From positions 1-64,000 of the forward strand of contig JAIMAU010000003.1 in assembly GCA_023511795.1 (NCBI GenBank): a stretch of 64,000 nt of DNA, in the 5' to 3' direction. A program made the position numbers and the translations under genes. Positions 26,161-34,989 of the stretch are shown piece by piece (position 1 is the first letter of the stretch; the number at the start of each line of letters is the position of its first letter). A model generated the notes under the pieces. It was not told the DNA's origin. It ran no database searches and saw only the letters and a program-made list of their open reading frames with translations. The stretch comes from Armatimonadota bacterium (GTDB taxonomy: Bacteria > Armatimonadota > UBA5829 > DTJY01).

Positions 26161-27413
26161 GACTTCCTCCCAGCATAGTACCTGGCAACTTTGTTGATTG
26201 CGTGGCCAACATCTTGAATATCTTGCTCGCTAAAAAACTCGTTGCAACCCAGGGTGATAATCCTCCTAAGAATTTCGACGGTATTCGGGCAGTCTTCCTC
26301 ACGATATTGCCTTGGGTTTGCGTTTGGGCACGTGAATGGGCATCCAGATGTCCCATAGGTCATGCGTTCTTGGAAAACCGGCGACATGTATATCAGCTTG
26401 CCGATATACCCCACGCCAGCTGGCACACCTTCTGCCGTCAAAGCTTTGCAAAACTCCTGAGGAGTAACGTTAAGAATCTTCTCATTAATGGTGATAGGGT
26501 ATAACCACCACGAATGCTTGCATCCTTCGCGAACAACAGGAGGATTAACGCCAGGGGCATCAGCAATAAGTTGAGTTATTCCTTCCGCAACTTTGCGCCT
26601 TCGCTCAACTATGCCTTTTACTTTCTCCACCTGAGCGCAAGCCACCGCTCCAGATAGCTCATTCATGCGGTAGTTAATGCCAAGAAACATGTAGTCTCGC
26701 GCACCCGGTTCGCGTGGCCAACCCTTATCCATAAAGAGCCTTGCACGATTAGCAAGATTATCATCATTTGTAATGGTAATTCCGCCGTCGCCAGCAGTCA
26801 TGTGCTTCGACTGTTGAAGGCTGAAGCAGCCAATGTCGCCCATAGTTCCCGCTAGATGCCCTTTGTACTCAGCCAAGTAAGCCTGGCAGCAATCTTCTAT
26901 TACCTTCAAGCCATGCTTCTTTGCTATTTCCAAAATGGGATCCATATCGCACATTTGGCCGAACAAATGAACAGGTATAATAGCCTTCGTTTTGCTTGTA
27001 ATACATGCCTCAACGCTATCTGGTAGGAGGGTGTATGTTTCTGGATCAAGGTCAGCAAAAACAGGAATGGCGTTTTGAAATAAAATTCCAATCAGCGTCC
27101 CCATGTCAGTTATTGGGGATGTTATGATTTCATCGCCAGGGTTGGGATTAATACTAGCGACTGCGATGTGGATTGCTGCCGTGCCAGAAGTAGAAGCAAT
27201 GCCGTGTCTTACTCCCAACATCTCGGCAAATACTTTTTCAAATTGAGCAACAAACTTGCCTCCATAGCGGAAGAGACTACCGGAATTTATCACCTCCGTA
27301 AGATTTGCGATCTCTTCCCTGCCCATATCTCGGCCCGATTTATTGCCAACATTGGGCAGTGGAGTTGTTCGTACAGGGGTTCCGCCTTCAATCGCCAGCT
27401 TTTCAGTACTCAA
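26157..27413 (-). CDS. DegT/DnrJ/EryC1/StrS-family PLP aminotransferase
   Basis: This 418-residue protein has the fold and motifs of sugar/AHBA-type aminotransferases: GTAAIHIAV, DEIITSPITD, ALIPVHLFGQ-like IIPVHLFGQMCD, IEDCCQAYLA and SLQQSKHMTAGDGG with the PLP-binding Lys. It transfers an amino group from glutamate or glutamine to a keto sugar or a related ketone. The start is TTG at 27413: AAGGAGATGG lies 7 bases upstream, and the ATG inside that site is followed by a stop after three codons. It is translationally coupled to the amidohydrolase gene. Family assignment is firm; the substrate is unknown. Confidence 0.9.
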   Translation of the reverse strand: MSTEKLAIEGGTPVRTTPLPNVGNKSGRDMGREEIANLTEVINSGSLFRYGGKFVAQFEKVFAEMLGVRHGIASTSGTAAIHIAVASINPNPGDEIITSPITDMGTLIGILFQNAIPVFADLDPETYTLLPDSVEACITSKTKAIIPVHLFGQMCDMDPILEIAKKHGLKVIEDCCQAYLAEYKGHLAGTMGDIGCFSLQQSKHMTAGDGGITITNDDNLANRARLFMDKGWPREPGARDYMFLGINYRMNELSGAVACAQVEKVKGIVERRRKVAEGITQLIADAPGVNPPVVREGCKHSWWLYPITINEKILNVTPQEFCKALTAEGVPAGVGYIGKLIYMSPVFQERMTYGTSGCPFTCPNANPRQYREEDCPNTVEILRRIITLGCNEFFSEQDIQDVGHAINKVARYYAGRKS

Positions 27414-27570
27414 GACTTTTCCATCTCCTTTTCAACAGAATAACGGTGATAGTAAAATAATCAAGTGCTTGGATTTATGATTTTTTCTCAATATCCACTA
27501 TATGAAGTTTAAACGCGCTACGACCTTTAACCTGCAAAATCAAATGAAATGTGCCCTTAAAATGGAAATA

Positions 27571-27599
27571 GCCCGGTCTTATTAAAGATTACCCCGGGC
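27571..27599 (-). terminator. Probable terminator of the BlaI-type gene
   Basis: GCCCGG pairs with CCGGGC around a 17-nt interior that can extend partly with AATCTTT/AAGA. On the minus strand the stem is followed by TATTTCC. It is weaker than the other terminators in the window. Confidence 0.45.
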
Positions 27600-27640
27600 A
27601 AGTTAAGCGGTGGCCTTTTCCATTTGACGGTAATTTAAAG

Positions 27641-28087
27641 TTATCCTTTGGTCATCTTGCTGATTTTACTCTCAGCATTTTCTATTAGCTTTGCTAGGCG
27701 TTCGAAACTAACCGCACCACCACAGAGGCTTTGAAGCGCCTCATTTAGTGGCTTGCCCAGAACCTTCCGCGCAACTTCATCCATGAGCTTGACCCCCATT
27801 TCCTCACGGCTGATATTTGGGCTATAGACGAATGGGTCGGTCTTTTTGGTTCCCGTTCTTGTCTGAGTCAAAATGCCCTTTCTGGAGAGCTTCGCCATAG
27901 TAAGCATAATAGTAGAATACGAGAGCTCACGGCGCGGATACATTATCTTGAAGACCTGGCTTGAAGTAATAGGAGGTTCAAGATTCCAAACAATATCCAT
28001 TATCTGGGCTTCCAACTCGCCTAGCGAACCCCCGCCCAAACTGCGTCGTATGCCAACGTAGTCGCGGGCGCCTTCGTTGCTACTCAT
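27641..28087 (-). CDS. BlaI/MecI/CopY-family winged-helix repressor
   Basis: This 148-residue protein has the family pattern: LGELEAQIMDIVWNLEPPITSSQVF (helices 1-2), LSYSTIMLTMAKLSRKGIL (recognition helix and wing) and a C-terminal dimerisation helix region. These repressors bind inverted TACA-N-TGTA operators and are usually inactivated by a BlaR1-type sensor protease. No sensor gene or beta-lactamase is nearby. A perfect AAGGAGGT ribosome site lies 4 bases upstream of the ATG. A consensus promoter and a 17-bp palindrome of operator type lie upstream, suggesting autoregulation. Confidence 0.88.
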   Translation of the reverse strand: MSSNEGARDYVGIRRSLGGGSLGELEAQIMDIVWNLEPPITSSQVFKIMYPRRELSYSTIMLTMAKLSRKGILTQTRTGTKKTDPFVYSPNISREEMGVKLMDEVARKVLGKPLNEALQSLCGGAVSFERLAKLIENAESKISKMTKG

Positions 28088-28152
28088 TAGTACCTCCTTT
28101 CTCCTACCGCGGAAGCCGGCACACCGCCGGTCTTCGGATAAATTGCCTTAGT

Positions 28153-28181
28153 AGTATATATAAAGTTAGAAGCTTTGTCAA
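28153..28181 (-). promoter_or_regulatory. Promoter of the BlaI-type gene
   Basis: On the minus strand, a consensus TTGACA (28181-28176), a 17-bp spacer and TATACT (28158-28153). Predicted +1 is near 28146, about 60 nt before the ATG. Confidence 0.75.
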
Positions 28182-28208
28182 GGGGCAATTCGATTATGCT
28201 TTATATAA

Positions 28209-28225
28209 CCTTTACACTGTAAAGG
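28209..28225. promoter_or_regulatory. Candidate BlaI-type operator
   Basis: CCTTTACA-C-TGTAAAGG is a perfect 17-bp palindrome with the TACA/TGTA core known for BlaI/MecI operators. It lies about 28 bp upstream of the -35 box, further out than is usual for direct repression. Confidence 0.5.
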
Positions 28226-28357
28226 CTTTTATACCTCTAAACACCCATATGCTTTCTTGAAAGGGAACATACTTTTTCAGAAGAATTTGTCAAACAATCA
28301 GTGAACGTTTCGGCTTAATATGTGTGGGTGGTATTTAACGCTTAGCCATTTATAAGC

Positions 28358-28389
28358 AAAAAGGGTGTCCTTTTTTATAGGAACACCCT
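28358..28389 (-). terminator. Terminator of the ParB-like gene
   Basis: On the minus strand, AGGGTGTTCCT pairs with AGGACACCCT (one bulged T) around a short A-rich loop and is followed by five T residues. Confidence 0.85.
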
Positions 28390-28417
28390 AACGATTGCTT
28401 GCAATTTTAAATCAGAA

Positions 28418-29569
28418 TTATGCCGCCTTTTTTACCTCAAACCGCGGCTTGTAGTTGCTACATTTATACGACTTTGAATCCTCCCGAGGTGACTCTGCTT
28501 CAGATAAATAAACATAATCTTGAGTTATCGAACACCGCTGATAGGTTTTATCATAATTCCCACAATCAATGCATCGGCGCAAAACACTCCAACAAACGCT
28601 ACATTTGAGACTCCCTATTAATTCGATTCTGCCGCAAAGTGGACAATGAATATAAACTTCTTTAAAGCCATCCTGTCGTTTTTGAAGTGTAATTCTTAGC
28701 CTATTCACAAACTTCTCTAATTCATCCAAACATGTAGCACAGCTACTAAGCAACTGATTCATTGTCTCCACTTTTAGAAATTCAAACAATCGTTCATCCA
28801 GCAATGAGCAAAGCTGATTAGCTGTTTTCTCTAAACTTGCCAAATGTTGTTCTGCAGTCTGTGGTTTAAAGGGTTTGGCTTTCCGATGGGCTTTCCCAAT
28901 TTGCTTTAAGATTTCCTCTGTAACCCTAAGTGGCACGCGAAGGAATGCCTCTTTTTTCTCAGGGACGTTGCTTATTGCATCTATCAAGCGCTGAGTTTCA
29001 TTGACCGATAGGCCCTCGTTTTTTATTTTTTCAACTAGCCGCTGCTGAGTAACAGGGTCGGAGTTAAGAGCGCGCAAGACCCGCGCATGCGCTTCCGTAA
29101 AGCCACTGCAAGAATTCTTATCCCACGAAGCAACCAATTCACGCTGGACAGCTTCTGGTAGCTCGAGCAATTCAAGGTGGCGACGAAGTGTGCTCTCGCT
29201 TACTCCAAGCGTTTTAGCACATTTCTCCCAAGTCATAAAACTAAGAAGCGATTCAATTGCATGTGCACGATCAATAGGGTTTAAGTCTTCACGCTGAAAG
29301 TTTTCAAGCAAAGCATCCGTGGATGCATCCTCATCACTTACTTCGCGGACAATGGCGGGTATCTCTGTTAAGCCTGCAATCTTACTAGCTCTATATCTCC
29401 GCTCGCCCATAATTATCTCATACTTTCCGTCCTTCGGGCGAACCACAATTGGCTCCAGCACACCTCGTTCCTTAATGGACTTGGCAAGCTCCTCCAGACT
29501 GTGGTCATAAAAAGTCCTTCGAGGTTGTTTGGCATTCGCCACGATATCTTCAAGCTTTATCAGTTGCAT
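28418..29569 (-). CDS. ParB/Spo0J-like protein with Cys-rich zinc-ribbon-like C-terminus
   Basis: This 383-residue protein starts with a ParB N-terminal CTPase-type domain: EELAKSIKERGVLEPIVVRP, MGERRYRASKIAG (GERRxR box) and ENFQREDLNPIDRA. A KorB-like helix-turn-helix follows (CAKTLGVSESTLRRHLELLELP). After a helical linker the last 80 residues carry paired cysteines: HCPLCG, CSVCWSVLRRCIDCG and CS, resembling zinc ribbons instead of the usual ParB dimerisation domain. I chose ATG 29569 because AGAGGGG lies 7 bases upstream; an open frame continues 37 codons further but lacks a site. No parA gene is nearby, so it may be a nucleoid-occlusion or regulatory relative. Confidence 0.82.
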   Translation of the reverse strand: MQLIKLEDIVANAKQPRRTFYDHSLEELAKSIKERGVLEPIVVRPKDGKYEIIMGERRYRASKIAGLTEIPAIVREVSDEDASTDALLENFQREDLNPIDRAHAIESLLSFMTWEKCAKTLGVSESTLRRHLELLELPEAVQRELVASWDKNSCSGFTEAHARVLRALNSDPVTQQRLVEKIKNEGLSVNETQRLIDAISNVPEKKEAFLRVPLRVTEEILKQIGKAHRKAKPFKPQTAEQHLASLEKTANQLCSLLDERLFEFLKVETMNQLLSSCATCLDELEKFVNRLRITLQKRQDGFKEVYIHCPLCGRIELIGSLKCSVCWSVLRRCIDCGNYDKTYQRCSITQDYVYLSEAESPREDSKSYKCSNYKPRFEVKKAA

Positions 29570-29691
29570 GTGTTTCCCCTCTGCAAGCCGGCCGTCAAAT
29601 CGTCTCCTATCACAAATTATTGTCATTTTAATGCTACAAATCGAGTGTCTAGAGGTTAAAACAAGCATTTGTACGGGCAAATCTCTTGCGG

Positions 29692-29720
29692 TTGACAGCC
29701 CTTATAAGCAATGCTAGACT
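29692..29720 (+). promoter_or_regulatory. Promoter of the clostripain-like lipoprotein gene
   Basis: A consensus TTGACA (29692-29697), a 17-bp spacer and TAGACT (29715-29720). Predicted +1 is near 29727, giving a leader of about 84 nt. Confidence 0.7.
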
Positions 29721-29810
29721 CATCTCAATCACAATCCAGACATAATCAGTATGGGAAGTCATTTTCACCACTTAGAATAATTGGCGCAAAGAAAAGAAAG
29801 TGAGGAATCT

Positions 29811-31037
29811 ATGCCACGAAATAAGCTAATCTCCGCAACCTTTCTCACCTTCTTAATTGCAATCATCGCTACAGGTTGCGGCGGAAGCAGTGGCTGTGGA
29901 ACCAGCAATATTACCGAAAAATGGACATTTCTAGTTTACATGTGTGCAGATAATGACCTTGAAAAGTACGCTCTCCAAGACCTTAATGAACTAGAAGCAA
30001 TTGGCTCGAATAAAAATGTTGCCATCGTCGTTCAGATTGACCGCTCATCTGGATTTGATTCAAGCGATGGCAATTGGACAACTACACGCCGATACTATGT
30101 CACCCGAGATTCCGACACGTCGCACATTGGTTCCATACTTTTGGATGACATGGGCGAGCTTGATATGTCGTCAGAATCCGTCCTTAGAAATTTTATCCGC
30201 TGGGGTTCAGAAAACTATCCAGCAGATCATTTTGTGCTAGTGCTATGGAATCATGGAAGAGGCTGGCAAACCCGCGCCACAATGTTAACCCCAGAATCTT
30301 CAATCAAAGCCATCAATTACGACCAATCGTCTATGAGGGAAATGAACCTCGAACAGCTTCACTTGGCACTTGTTGCAGGTCCTAGATTGGATATTGTATT
30401 GTTCGATGCATGTCTTATGGGTATGCTAGAGGTTGCCTATGCAATCGATGACAATGCCGACATCATGATTGCATCAGAAGATAATATACCAGCTGCTGGT
30501 CAACCTTACCATTTGCTCCTCTCTGCTTTGCAATCGAAGCCTGGAATGACGCCTTACGAATTCAGCGTTTTAATTGTGAACAATTTCGTTGACTATTATA
30601 TCAATCGCACCTCAGGTCCTATTACTGCCTCAGCTATTGAGCTTTCTGCAATTAAAGAATTGGCCAATGCAACTGACCGCCTTGGAAGCGCCATTCTGGA
30701 GAACTTGAACAATGAGCGCTCGGTCGTCAGGAGTGTGCAACAAACCGTGCAATATTTCGATAGGGAGAGAATGTATTACAACGATTATAAGGATCTCTAT
30801 AATTTTGCTCACCTACTGAGCACTCAAGCAACTACTGAACAGGTCCGGTCGATTGCAAAAGAAGTAACAAATGCTGTTGAAAATTCAATTATCGCAGAGA
30901 GACACGCAGGCAATCAGGTAGCAAATGCACATGGCATTTCAATTTATATTTCCGACCCAGGAGCTTTTTCTGCAAAATATTCACAAATTGCTTTTGCGCA
31001 AAATACGAGTTGGGACGAATTTCTAATGCAGTATTAG
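29811..31037 (+). CDS. Clostripain-family (C11) cysteine peptidase, lipoprotein
   Basis: This 408-residue protein has a lipoprotein signal ending IIATGC (lipobox Cys), so it should be anchored to a membrane after export. The peptidase domain begins WTFLVYMCADNDLE, with the catalytic His in LVLWNHGRGW and the catalytic Cys in IVLFDACLMG, the standard dyad of family C11. It is expected to cut after Arg or Lys. I chose ATG 29811 because GTGAGGA lies upstream and the lipoprotein signal starts there; a TTG 30 bases earlier would add a charged prefix. It is monocistronic and convergent with the competence operon. Confidence 0.88.
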   Translation: MPRNKLISATFLTFLIAIIATGCGGSSGCGTSNITEKWTFLVYMCADNDLEKYALQDLNELEAIGSNKNVAIVVQIDRSSGFDSSDGNWTTTRRYYVTRDSDTSHIGSILLDDMGELDMSSESVLRNFIRWGSENYPADHFVLVLWNHGRGWQTRATMLTPESSIKAINYDQSSMREMNLEQLHLALVAGPRLDIVLFDACLMGMLEVAYAIDDNADIMIASEDNIPAAGQPYHLLLSALQSKPGMTPYEFSVLIVNNFVDYYINRTSGPITASAIELSAIKELANATDRLGSAILENLNNERSVVRSVQQTVQYFDRERMYYNDYKDLYNFAHLLSTQATTEQVRSIAKEVTNAVENSIIAERHAGNQVANAHGISIYISDPGAFSAKYSQIAFAQNTSWDEFLMQY

Positions 31038-31054
31038 TACAAAAAGCATACCTT

Positions 31055-31969
31055 TTATTGCCTAGGATCTTTTATGAAGGAATTAACTTTGCATTCATTA
31101 GGCGTTATTTTTAGGCGTATAGCACCGCCATGATTTGTCCTGTAAACTTTAGCTCCTGCCACCTCAAGACGGCGTAGCACATTGCCTGATGGATGGCCGA
31201 ACGGATTGTTTCGACCTACACTTATCACAGCTACTTTTGGCGAAACTGCCCGAACCCATTCCTCGCTAGTTGCATTCTCGCTTCCATGGTGTGCAACCTT
31301 AAGTACTGTACTTCTTAGCGGCAAACCAGCTGATATCATGCTTTTCTCAGCCTCAATGCCTGCGTCACCAGCAAGAAGGACGCTTTGGTGGCCGTATGTA
31401 AGACGCAGAACAATTGAGTTATTGTTTAGATCGTCTCCAGTTCCTTTAAAATGTAGTTTTGGCGGATTAAGAATTTCTGCTCGCACATCATCGCCAAAGT
31501 CTATCATTTGTCCTCGCAACGCTTTACGATAATCAATTTTCTGTGAGCTGATTACATCTAGAAAAGCCGTATATGCCTGAGACGGATGAGGTACTGCGAG
31601 GTCAAGTACCATTCCAATTTCAAAATCCTTTAGAACCCTGATTAATCCCTGCAAATGATCATCATGGGGATGTGTAAGCACTACTATGTCAACCCGGTTG
31701 AGCCCAATGCTTCGAATAAAAGGAGTGACCACCCGAAGGCCAATAGTTTCGTCCTCAGGCGTATCAGCTTGCCCTCCGCCATCTACCAGCATTGTATGCC
31801 CACTGGGAGTCCGAACAAAAATACAATCACCCTGGCCAACATCTAGAAAAGTTACCTCTAGCACCTTTTCTCTCGGCGACAGTGTAAGTAACCAAATTAC
31901 AAGGATAACAATTGCCAGACTAAGTAAGGTTATAGCTCTTCTGTAGGCATAAAATATTCTTGTGTGCAT
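31055..31969 (-). CDS. comEC: ComEC C-terminal part: membrane-anchored metallo-beta-lactamase-fold protein
   Basis: This 304-residue protein has one N-terminal membrane helix (about 13-30) and a metallo-hydrolase domain: LDVGQGDC, TMLVDGGG, LTHPHDDHLQGL (the HxHxDH motif), VLLAGDAG and VAHHGSENATSE. This matches the extracellular C-terminal domain of single-chain ComEC, thought to degrade the non-transported DNA strand during uptake. Here it is a separate gene. Its ATG lies 50 bp inside the end of the channel gene, in another frame, and has its own AGGAG nine bases upstream. The arrangement may be a genuine split or a single frameshift. Confidence 0.85.
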   Translation of the reverse strand: MHTRIFYAYRRAITLLSLAIVILVIWLLTLSPREKVLEVTFLDVGQGDCIFVRTPSGHTMLVDGGGQADTPEDETIGLRVVTPFIRSIGLNRVDIVVLTHPHDDHLQGLIRVLKDFEIGMVLDLAVPHPSQAYTAFLDVISSQKIDYRKALRGQMIDFGDDVRAEILNPPKLHFKGTGDDLNNNSIVLRLTYGHQSVLLAGDAGIEAEKSMISAGLPLRSTVLKVAHHGSENATSEEWVRAVSPKVAVISVGRNNPFGHPSGNVLRRLEVAGAKVYRTNHGGAIRLKITPNECKVNSFIKDPRQ

Positions 31970-33512
31970 TTTCGAGGACTCCTAACAGCACAGCATAATA
32001 CAGTACAATTATCAACAGAGGTGGCGAACTTACCGAAACCGACGACCATGATTGTCCACCCAATTCACCAGCTACCCCCAGCATGACCGCCGCTATCCAG
32101 CTAGGAAAAACCGCCGCAATGTGACCAAGTGGTGGAATTAGAAAGCCAATTAAAAGCGCTGCTATACTACTAGCGGTTAGTATTAAAACTAAAAGTGCAA
32201 TAAAGGCATTCGCAATAAGAGAAACAAGAGAAAAATAATTGAAATAATAAGCTGTAATCGGCATAGTTCCTAAAGTGGCAGCTATAGACAGAAAAACCGC
32301 CCCACCAATGCTTTTCGCACCCAAGACTATAACCCTGTCCAAGAAAGCCCCGCGGCTGACATTACGGGTTTTTGGGCTACCGAGGACACTCTCTCCCATC
32401 GGCTCAAGTAACGGCATAACGAGTATAATCGCAATCACCGCAACAAATGAAAGTTGAAAATCTACATGATAGAGGCTCAGCGGATTCAAACCCGTCACGA
32501 TTAAACAAGCTAGCATTACAGCATTCGGCAGGTCGGTTGATCTCCAAAATAAATATGATGATAAATGGGCTGTTACCATAACCGCCGCTCTCACAATCGA
32601 TGGACTTGCTCCCACGAGAAGAGTAAAAACCCAAACTGAAGCTATCAAGATTAAATGCCGCCAAAACCTAGGTATCGTGAGCTGAAGCACTATCCAACCT
32701 AAGATTGTGATAATAACCACGCAATTGTATCCGGATGGGGCAAAAAGATGCATAGTTCCGCTACGCATAAACACCGTCTGTATATCCAGCGGCAAGAGCG
32801 AATAGTTGCCAAGCAGTATCCCAAGCAGCAGTTGTCCTTGTACTTGGGGAAACATTTCAGTTGTTTTGGACATTAACGCATCTTTGAACCGCGCTATAAC
32901 CACCGCCAAACCACCGGTATTTTGTTTGTTGATGGCGATGTTATCGTAATAAGTCGAAAGGGTGGAATAAACACGCAATCTTGCCAGATAGCTACGGTAG
33001 TCAACAGCCCCTGGATTCGAAGGCGGAAACGGGTGGCGCAACCTACCGTATATGGTAACCATATGACCAAAGAAGGGCACCTGTTGAGGCTTAGGCATAT
33101 ATTTAGTATGGTAAACGGTCACCATGATTCTCCCACGAACTGGAAACTCGCCTGCGTAAGTCTTTATCCTGCTTGCTTCCAAGATAAAGCGCACTCTGTC
33201 TCCACGTGGTTCCGGGTCAGAAACTATCCTGCCCGCAACATGAACTAGCCTGCCATTAGCAAACAACGATACATCATTATTGGGGATTCTTAGATAAAGA
33301 GAGGTTCGAATGAATCCGACAGTAAATAACAATAATCCTAGAATAAGTGCATAGCGAGGGAAAGGTCCTTTAATGAAAGAAAACCCCAGCAACAAGATGC
33401 ATACACAAATCCAGAAACCGGCTGAGCGAATCATATGCGCTTGGACAGCGCAAATAATGCCTGCGATATAAGTAATCGTAAAAATAAAAAGTGGGCGTTT
33501 ATGTAGGCTCAT
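31920..33512 (-). CDS. comEC: ComEC N-terminal part: competence DNA channel
   Basis: This 530-residue protein has N-terminal hydrophobic helices, an OB-like beta region (about 75-165; LVHVAGRIVSDPEPRGDRVRF and the FFGHMVTIYGRLR segment) and a multi-pass competence domain (about 215-515). The competence domain contains LLGILLGNYSLLP, FAPSGYNCVVI and LLVGASPSIVRAAVM, the motif run of the ComEC/Rec2 channel that carries single-stranded DNA across the inner membrane. The normal C-terminal metallo-hydrolase is absent and is encoded by the overlapping next gene. It starts 6 bp after comEA, so the order comEA-comEC matches other bacteria. Confidence 0.88.
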   Translation of the reverse strand: MSLHKRPLFIFTITYIAGIICAVQAHMIRSAGFWICVCILLLGFSFIKGPFPRYALILGLLLFTVGFIRTSLYLRIPNNDVSLFANGRLVHVAGRIVSDPEPRGDRVRFILEASRIKTYAGEFPVRGRIMVTVYHTKYMPKPQQVPFFGHMVTIYGRLRHPFPPSNPGAVDYRSYLARLRVYSTLSTYYDNIAINKQNTGGLAVVIARFKDALMSKTTEMFPQVQGQLLLGILLGNYSLLPLDIQTVFMRSGTMHLFAPSGYNCVVIITILGWIVLQLTIPRFWRHLILIASVWVFTLLVGASPSIVRAAVMVTAHLSSYLFWRSTDLPNAVMLACLIVTGLNPLSLYHVDFQLSFVAVIAIILVMPLLEPMGESVLGSPKTRNVSRGAFLDRVIVLGAKSIGGAVFLSIAATLGTMPITAYYFNYFSLVSLIANAFIALLVLILTASSIAALLIGFLIPPLGHIAAVFPSWIAAVMLGVAGELGGQSWSSVSVSSPPLLIIVLYYAVLLGVLENAHKNILCLQKSYNLT

Positions 33513-33518
33513 GCGGCC

Positions 33519-34238
33519 TCACAAAGACACGAAAGGCCGAAGCTTCTCAAGTTTTTTAGGGCCTATTCCGCTGACCTCATTAAGTTCATCAATTGATTGG
33601 AAACGCCCATGCTCAGCCCGATAATCTAAGATTCTCTGTGCCATAGCTGGACCGATGCCTGGGAGGCGTTGAAGTTCCTCAAAACCTGCATTGTTGAGAT
33701 TAACGGTTCCCTCCCCAGGTGTTGTTAGTTTTTGTGGACCCTTCTTTTCAGCCCTTTCAGCCTCGCTGCCGACTGAAGTACTTTGTTTTGTAACTTTACC
33801 ACTGCGGACAATGGAAATCTTTGGGGCAGGAATCTCGCCTTTCGCCGCAAGATACAACTGCTGGCCATCCTGAAGCTTCTCGGCGAGGTTTATGCTATCA
33901 AGGTCCGCTTTCCCAATAGGACCGCCTGCTGCTTTGATTGCATCATTAACTCTGCTGTCTAGTTTCAGGAAATAAACGCCTGGTTTCTTTACATTACCAG
34001 CGACATGAACGCATATTTTGGCGCTAACAGGGAGTTCGGGCTTAATATTCTCGCTGGGTTCTGCTGTTTTCGACCCAGCTTCGATAAACTTAATTCCTTC
34101 GTTTGAACTAAACGTTCTCGACCTTGCCACAAGAATGCCTGTACCCAAAAGTGCAAGTCCCACGATTAAATACGCAGCAACAAGTTGGCCCCTGCTGAAG
34201 TTGAACACGGATTGCCCCTCTCCTTTCAAGCTTGCCAA
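33519..34238 (-). CDS. comEA: ComEA-type DNA-binding competence protein
   Basis: This 239-residue protein has an N-terminal membrane anchor (about 20-37), an SLBB domain (about 72-130; ICVHVAGNVKKPGVY and NDAIKAAGGP), a charged linker, and a C-terminal double helix-hairpin-helix (about 175-239; LNNAGFEELQRLPGIG and IDELNEVSGIGPKKLEKL). This is the standard ComEA layout: it binds incoming double-stranded DNA outside the inner membrane and passes it to ComEC. It is the first gene of the three-gene competence unit. Confidence 0.92.
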   Translation of the reverse strand: MASLKGEGQSVFNFSRGQLVAAYLIVGLALLGTGILVARSRTFSSNEGIKFIEAGSKTAEPSENIKPELPVSAKICVHVAGNVKKPGVYFLKLDSRVNDAIKAAGGPIGKADLDSINLAEKLQDGQQLYLAAKGEIPAPKISIVRSGKVTKQSTSVGSEAERAEKKGPQKLTTPGEGTVNLNNAGFEELQRLPGIGPAMAQRILDYRAEHGRFQSIDELNEVSGIGPKKLEKLRPFVSL

Positions 34239-34279
34239 TGGTTAAAATTATATCAGATTCTATTGCAGATTGCTTGAAC

Positions 34280-34852
34280 TTACTGACCAGGAATCGGAGG
34301 CAATGAAGCCGGCTCGTTAGGAATTTGAGTCTGAGTCCGTGCACTGGGAAGCCTTCGAGAGAAATTTTCCCAAAACTTCGAATTCTGCTCTGGCTTGAGG
34401 AGCTTTTCGAACGCAACCCATGCATCAACTTCGATTAACAGAATTGTCTCCTCTTGCTTTGCAATTGCTGCTGCTAACGTTTTTACTCTTGTCGCATCGG
34501 TCGAATCAGCCTTCAACTCACTCACCAAAGCAGACATCTGAGTTCCAGATTGGGTGATTTGCTGGATTTTCTGTTGTGCAGACCTGAAAAGCTCTTCGGC
34601 TTTTCGCAATTGGTCTTCGTCGAGGTTGAGTTCCTCACCGAGCCTCTGGAGAGACTGCAGAGAAGGAAGTGAGAATACCCTAACAGGGCACGGCCCACCT
34701 TGGATAACCGAACGGTCGAGAGGCAGAATAGGCGGAGCAGACTGAACTCCCGATTTATTTCTAACCTGAGCAAGAACAGAAGAAGCGATGATAACAAGAG
34801 CCGCGATAGAGACCAATACAATCACAAATAAAGCAAACCTTTTTGGCAACAC
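34280..34852 (-). CDS. Secreted Spy/CpxP-like helical protein
   Basis: This 190-residue protein has an N-terminal signal or anchor helix (about 8-28). The mature part is helical, with LGEELNLDEDQLRKAEELFRSAQQ, which resembles the LTxxQ-type motif of Spy/CpxP periplasmic proteins, and a second half EVDAWVAFEKLLKPEQNSKF. The start is GTG at 34852: AAAAGGGGG lies 7 bases upstream. Its layout is the same as the next gene (34990-35586), suggesting distant paralogues. Role inferred only: periplasmic chaperone or metal sensor. Confidence 0.65.
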   Translation of the reverse strand: MLPKRFALFVIVLVSIAALVIIASSVLAQVRNKSGVQSAPPILPLDRSVIQGGPCPVRVFSLPSLQSLQRLGEELNLDEDQLRKAEELFRSAQQKIQQITQSGTQMSALVSELKADSTDATRVKTLAAAIAKQEETILLIEVDAWVAFEKLLKPEQNSKFWENFSRRLPSARTQTQIPNEPASLPPIPGQ

Positions 34853-34910
34853 AGTTATTCCCCCTTTTGAGCTTATATTGCTAACGTTGACTTCAATAAT
34901 ACACTAGGAT

Positions 34911-34958
34911 AAAAAATGAGTCCAGGACGAAGATTAACTTTCACCCTCGTCCTGGACT
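34911..34958 (-). terminator. Terminator of the second Spy-like gene
   Basis: On the minus strand, AGTCCAGGACGA pairs perfectly with TCGTCCTGGACT over a 16-nt loop and is followed by CATTTTTT. Confidence 0.88.
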
Positions 34959-34989
34959 AGAAAATTAAAAATTGATGCTTTAATTCAAA

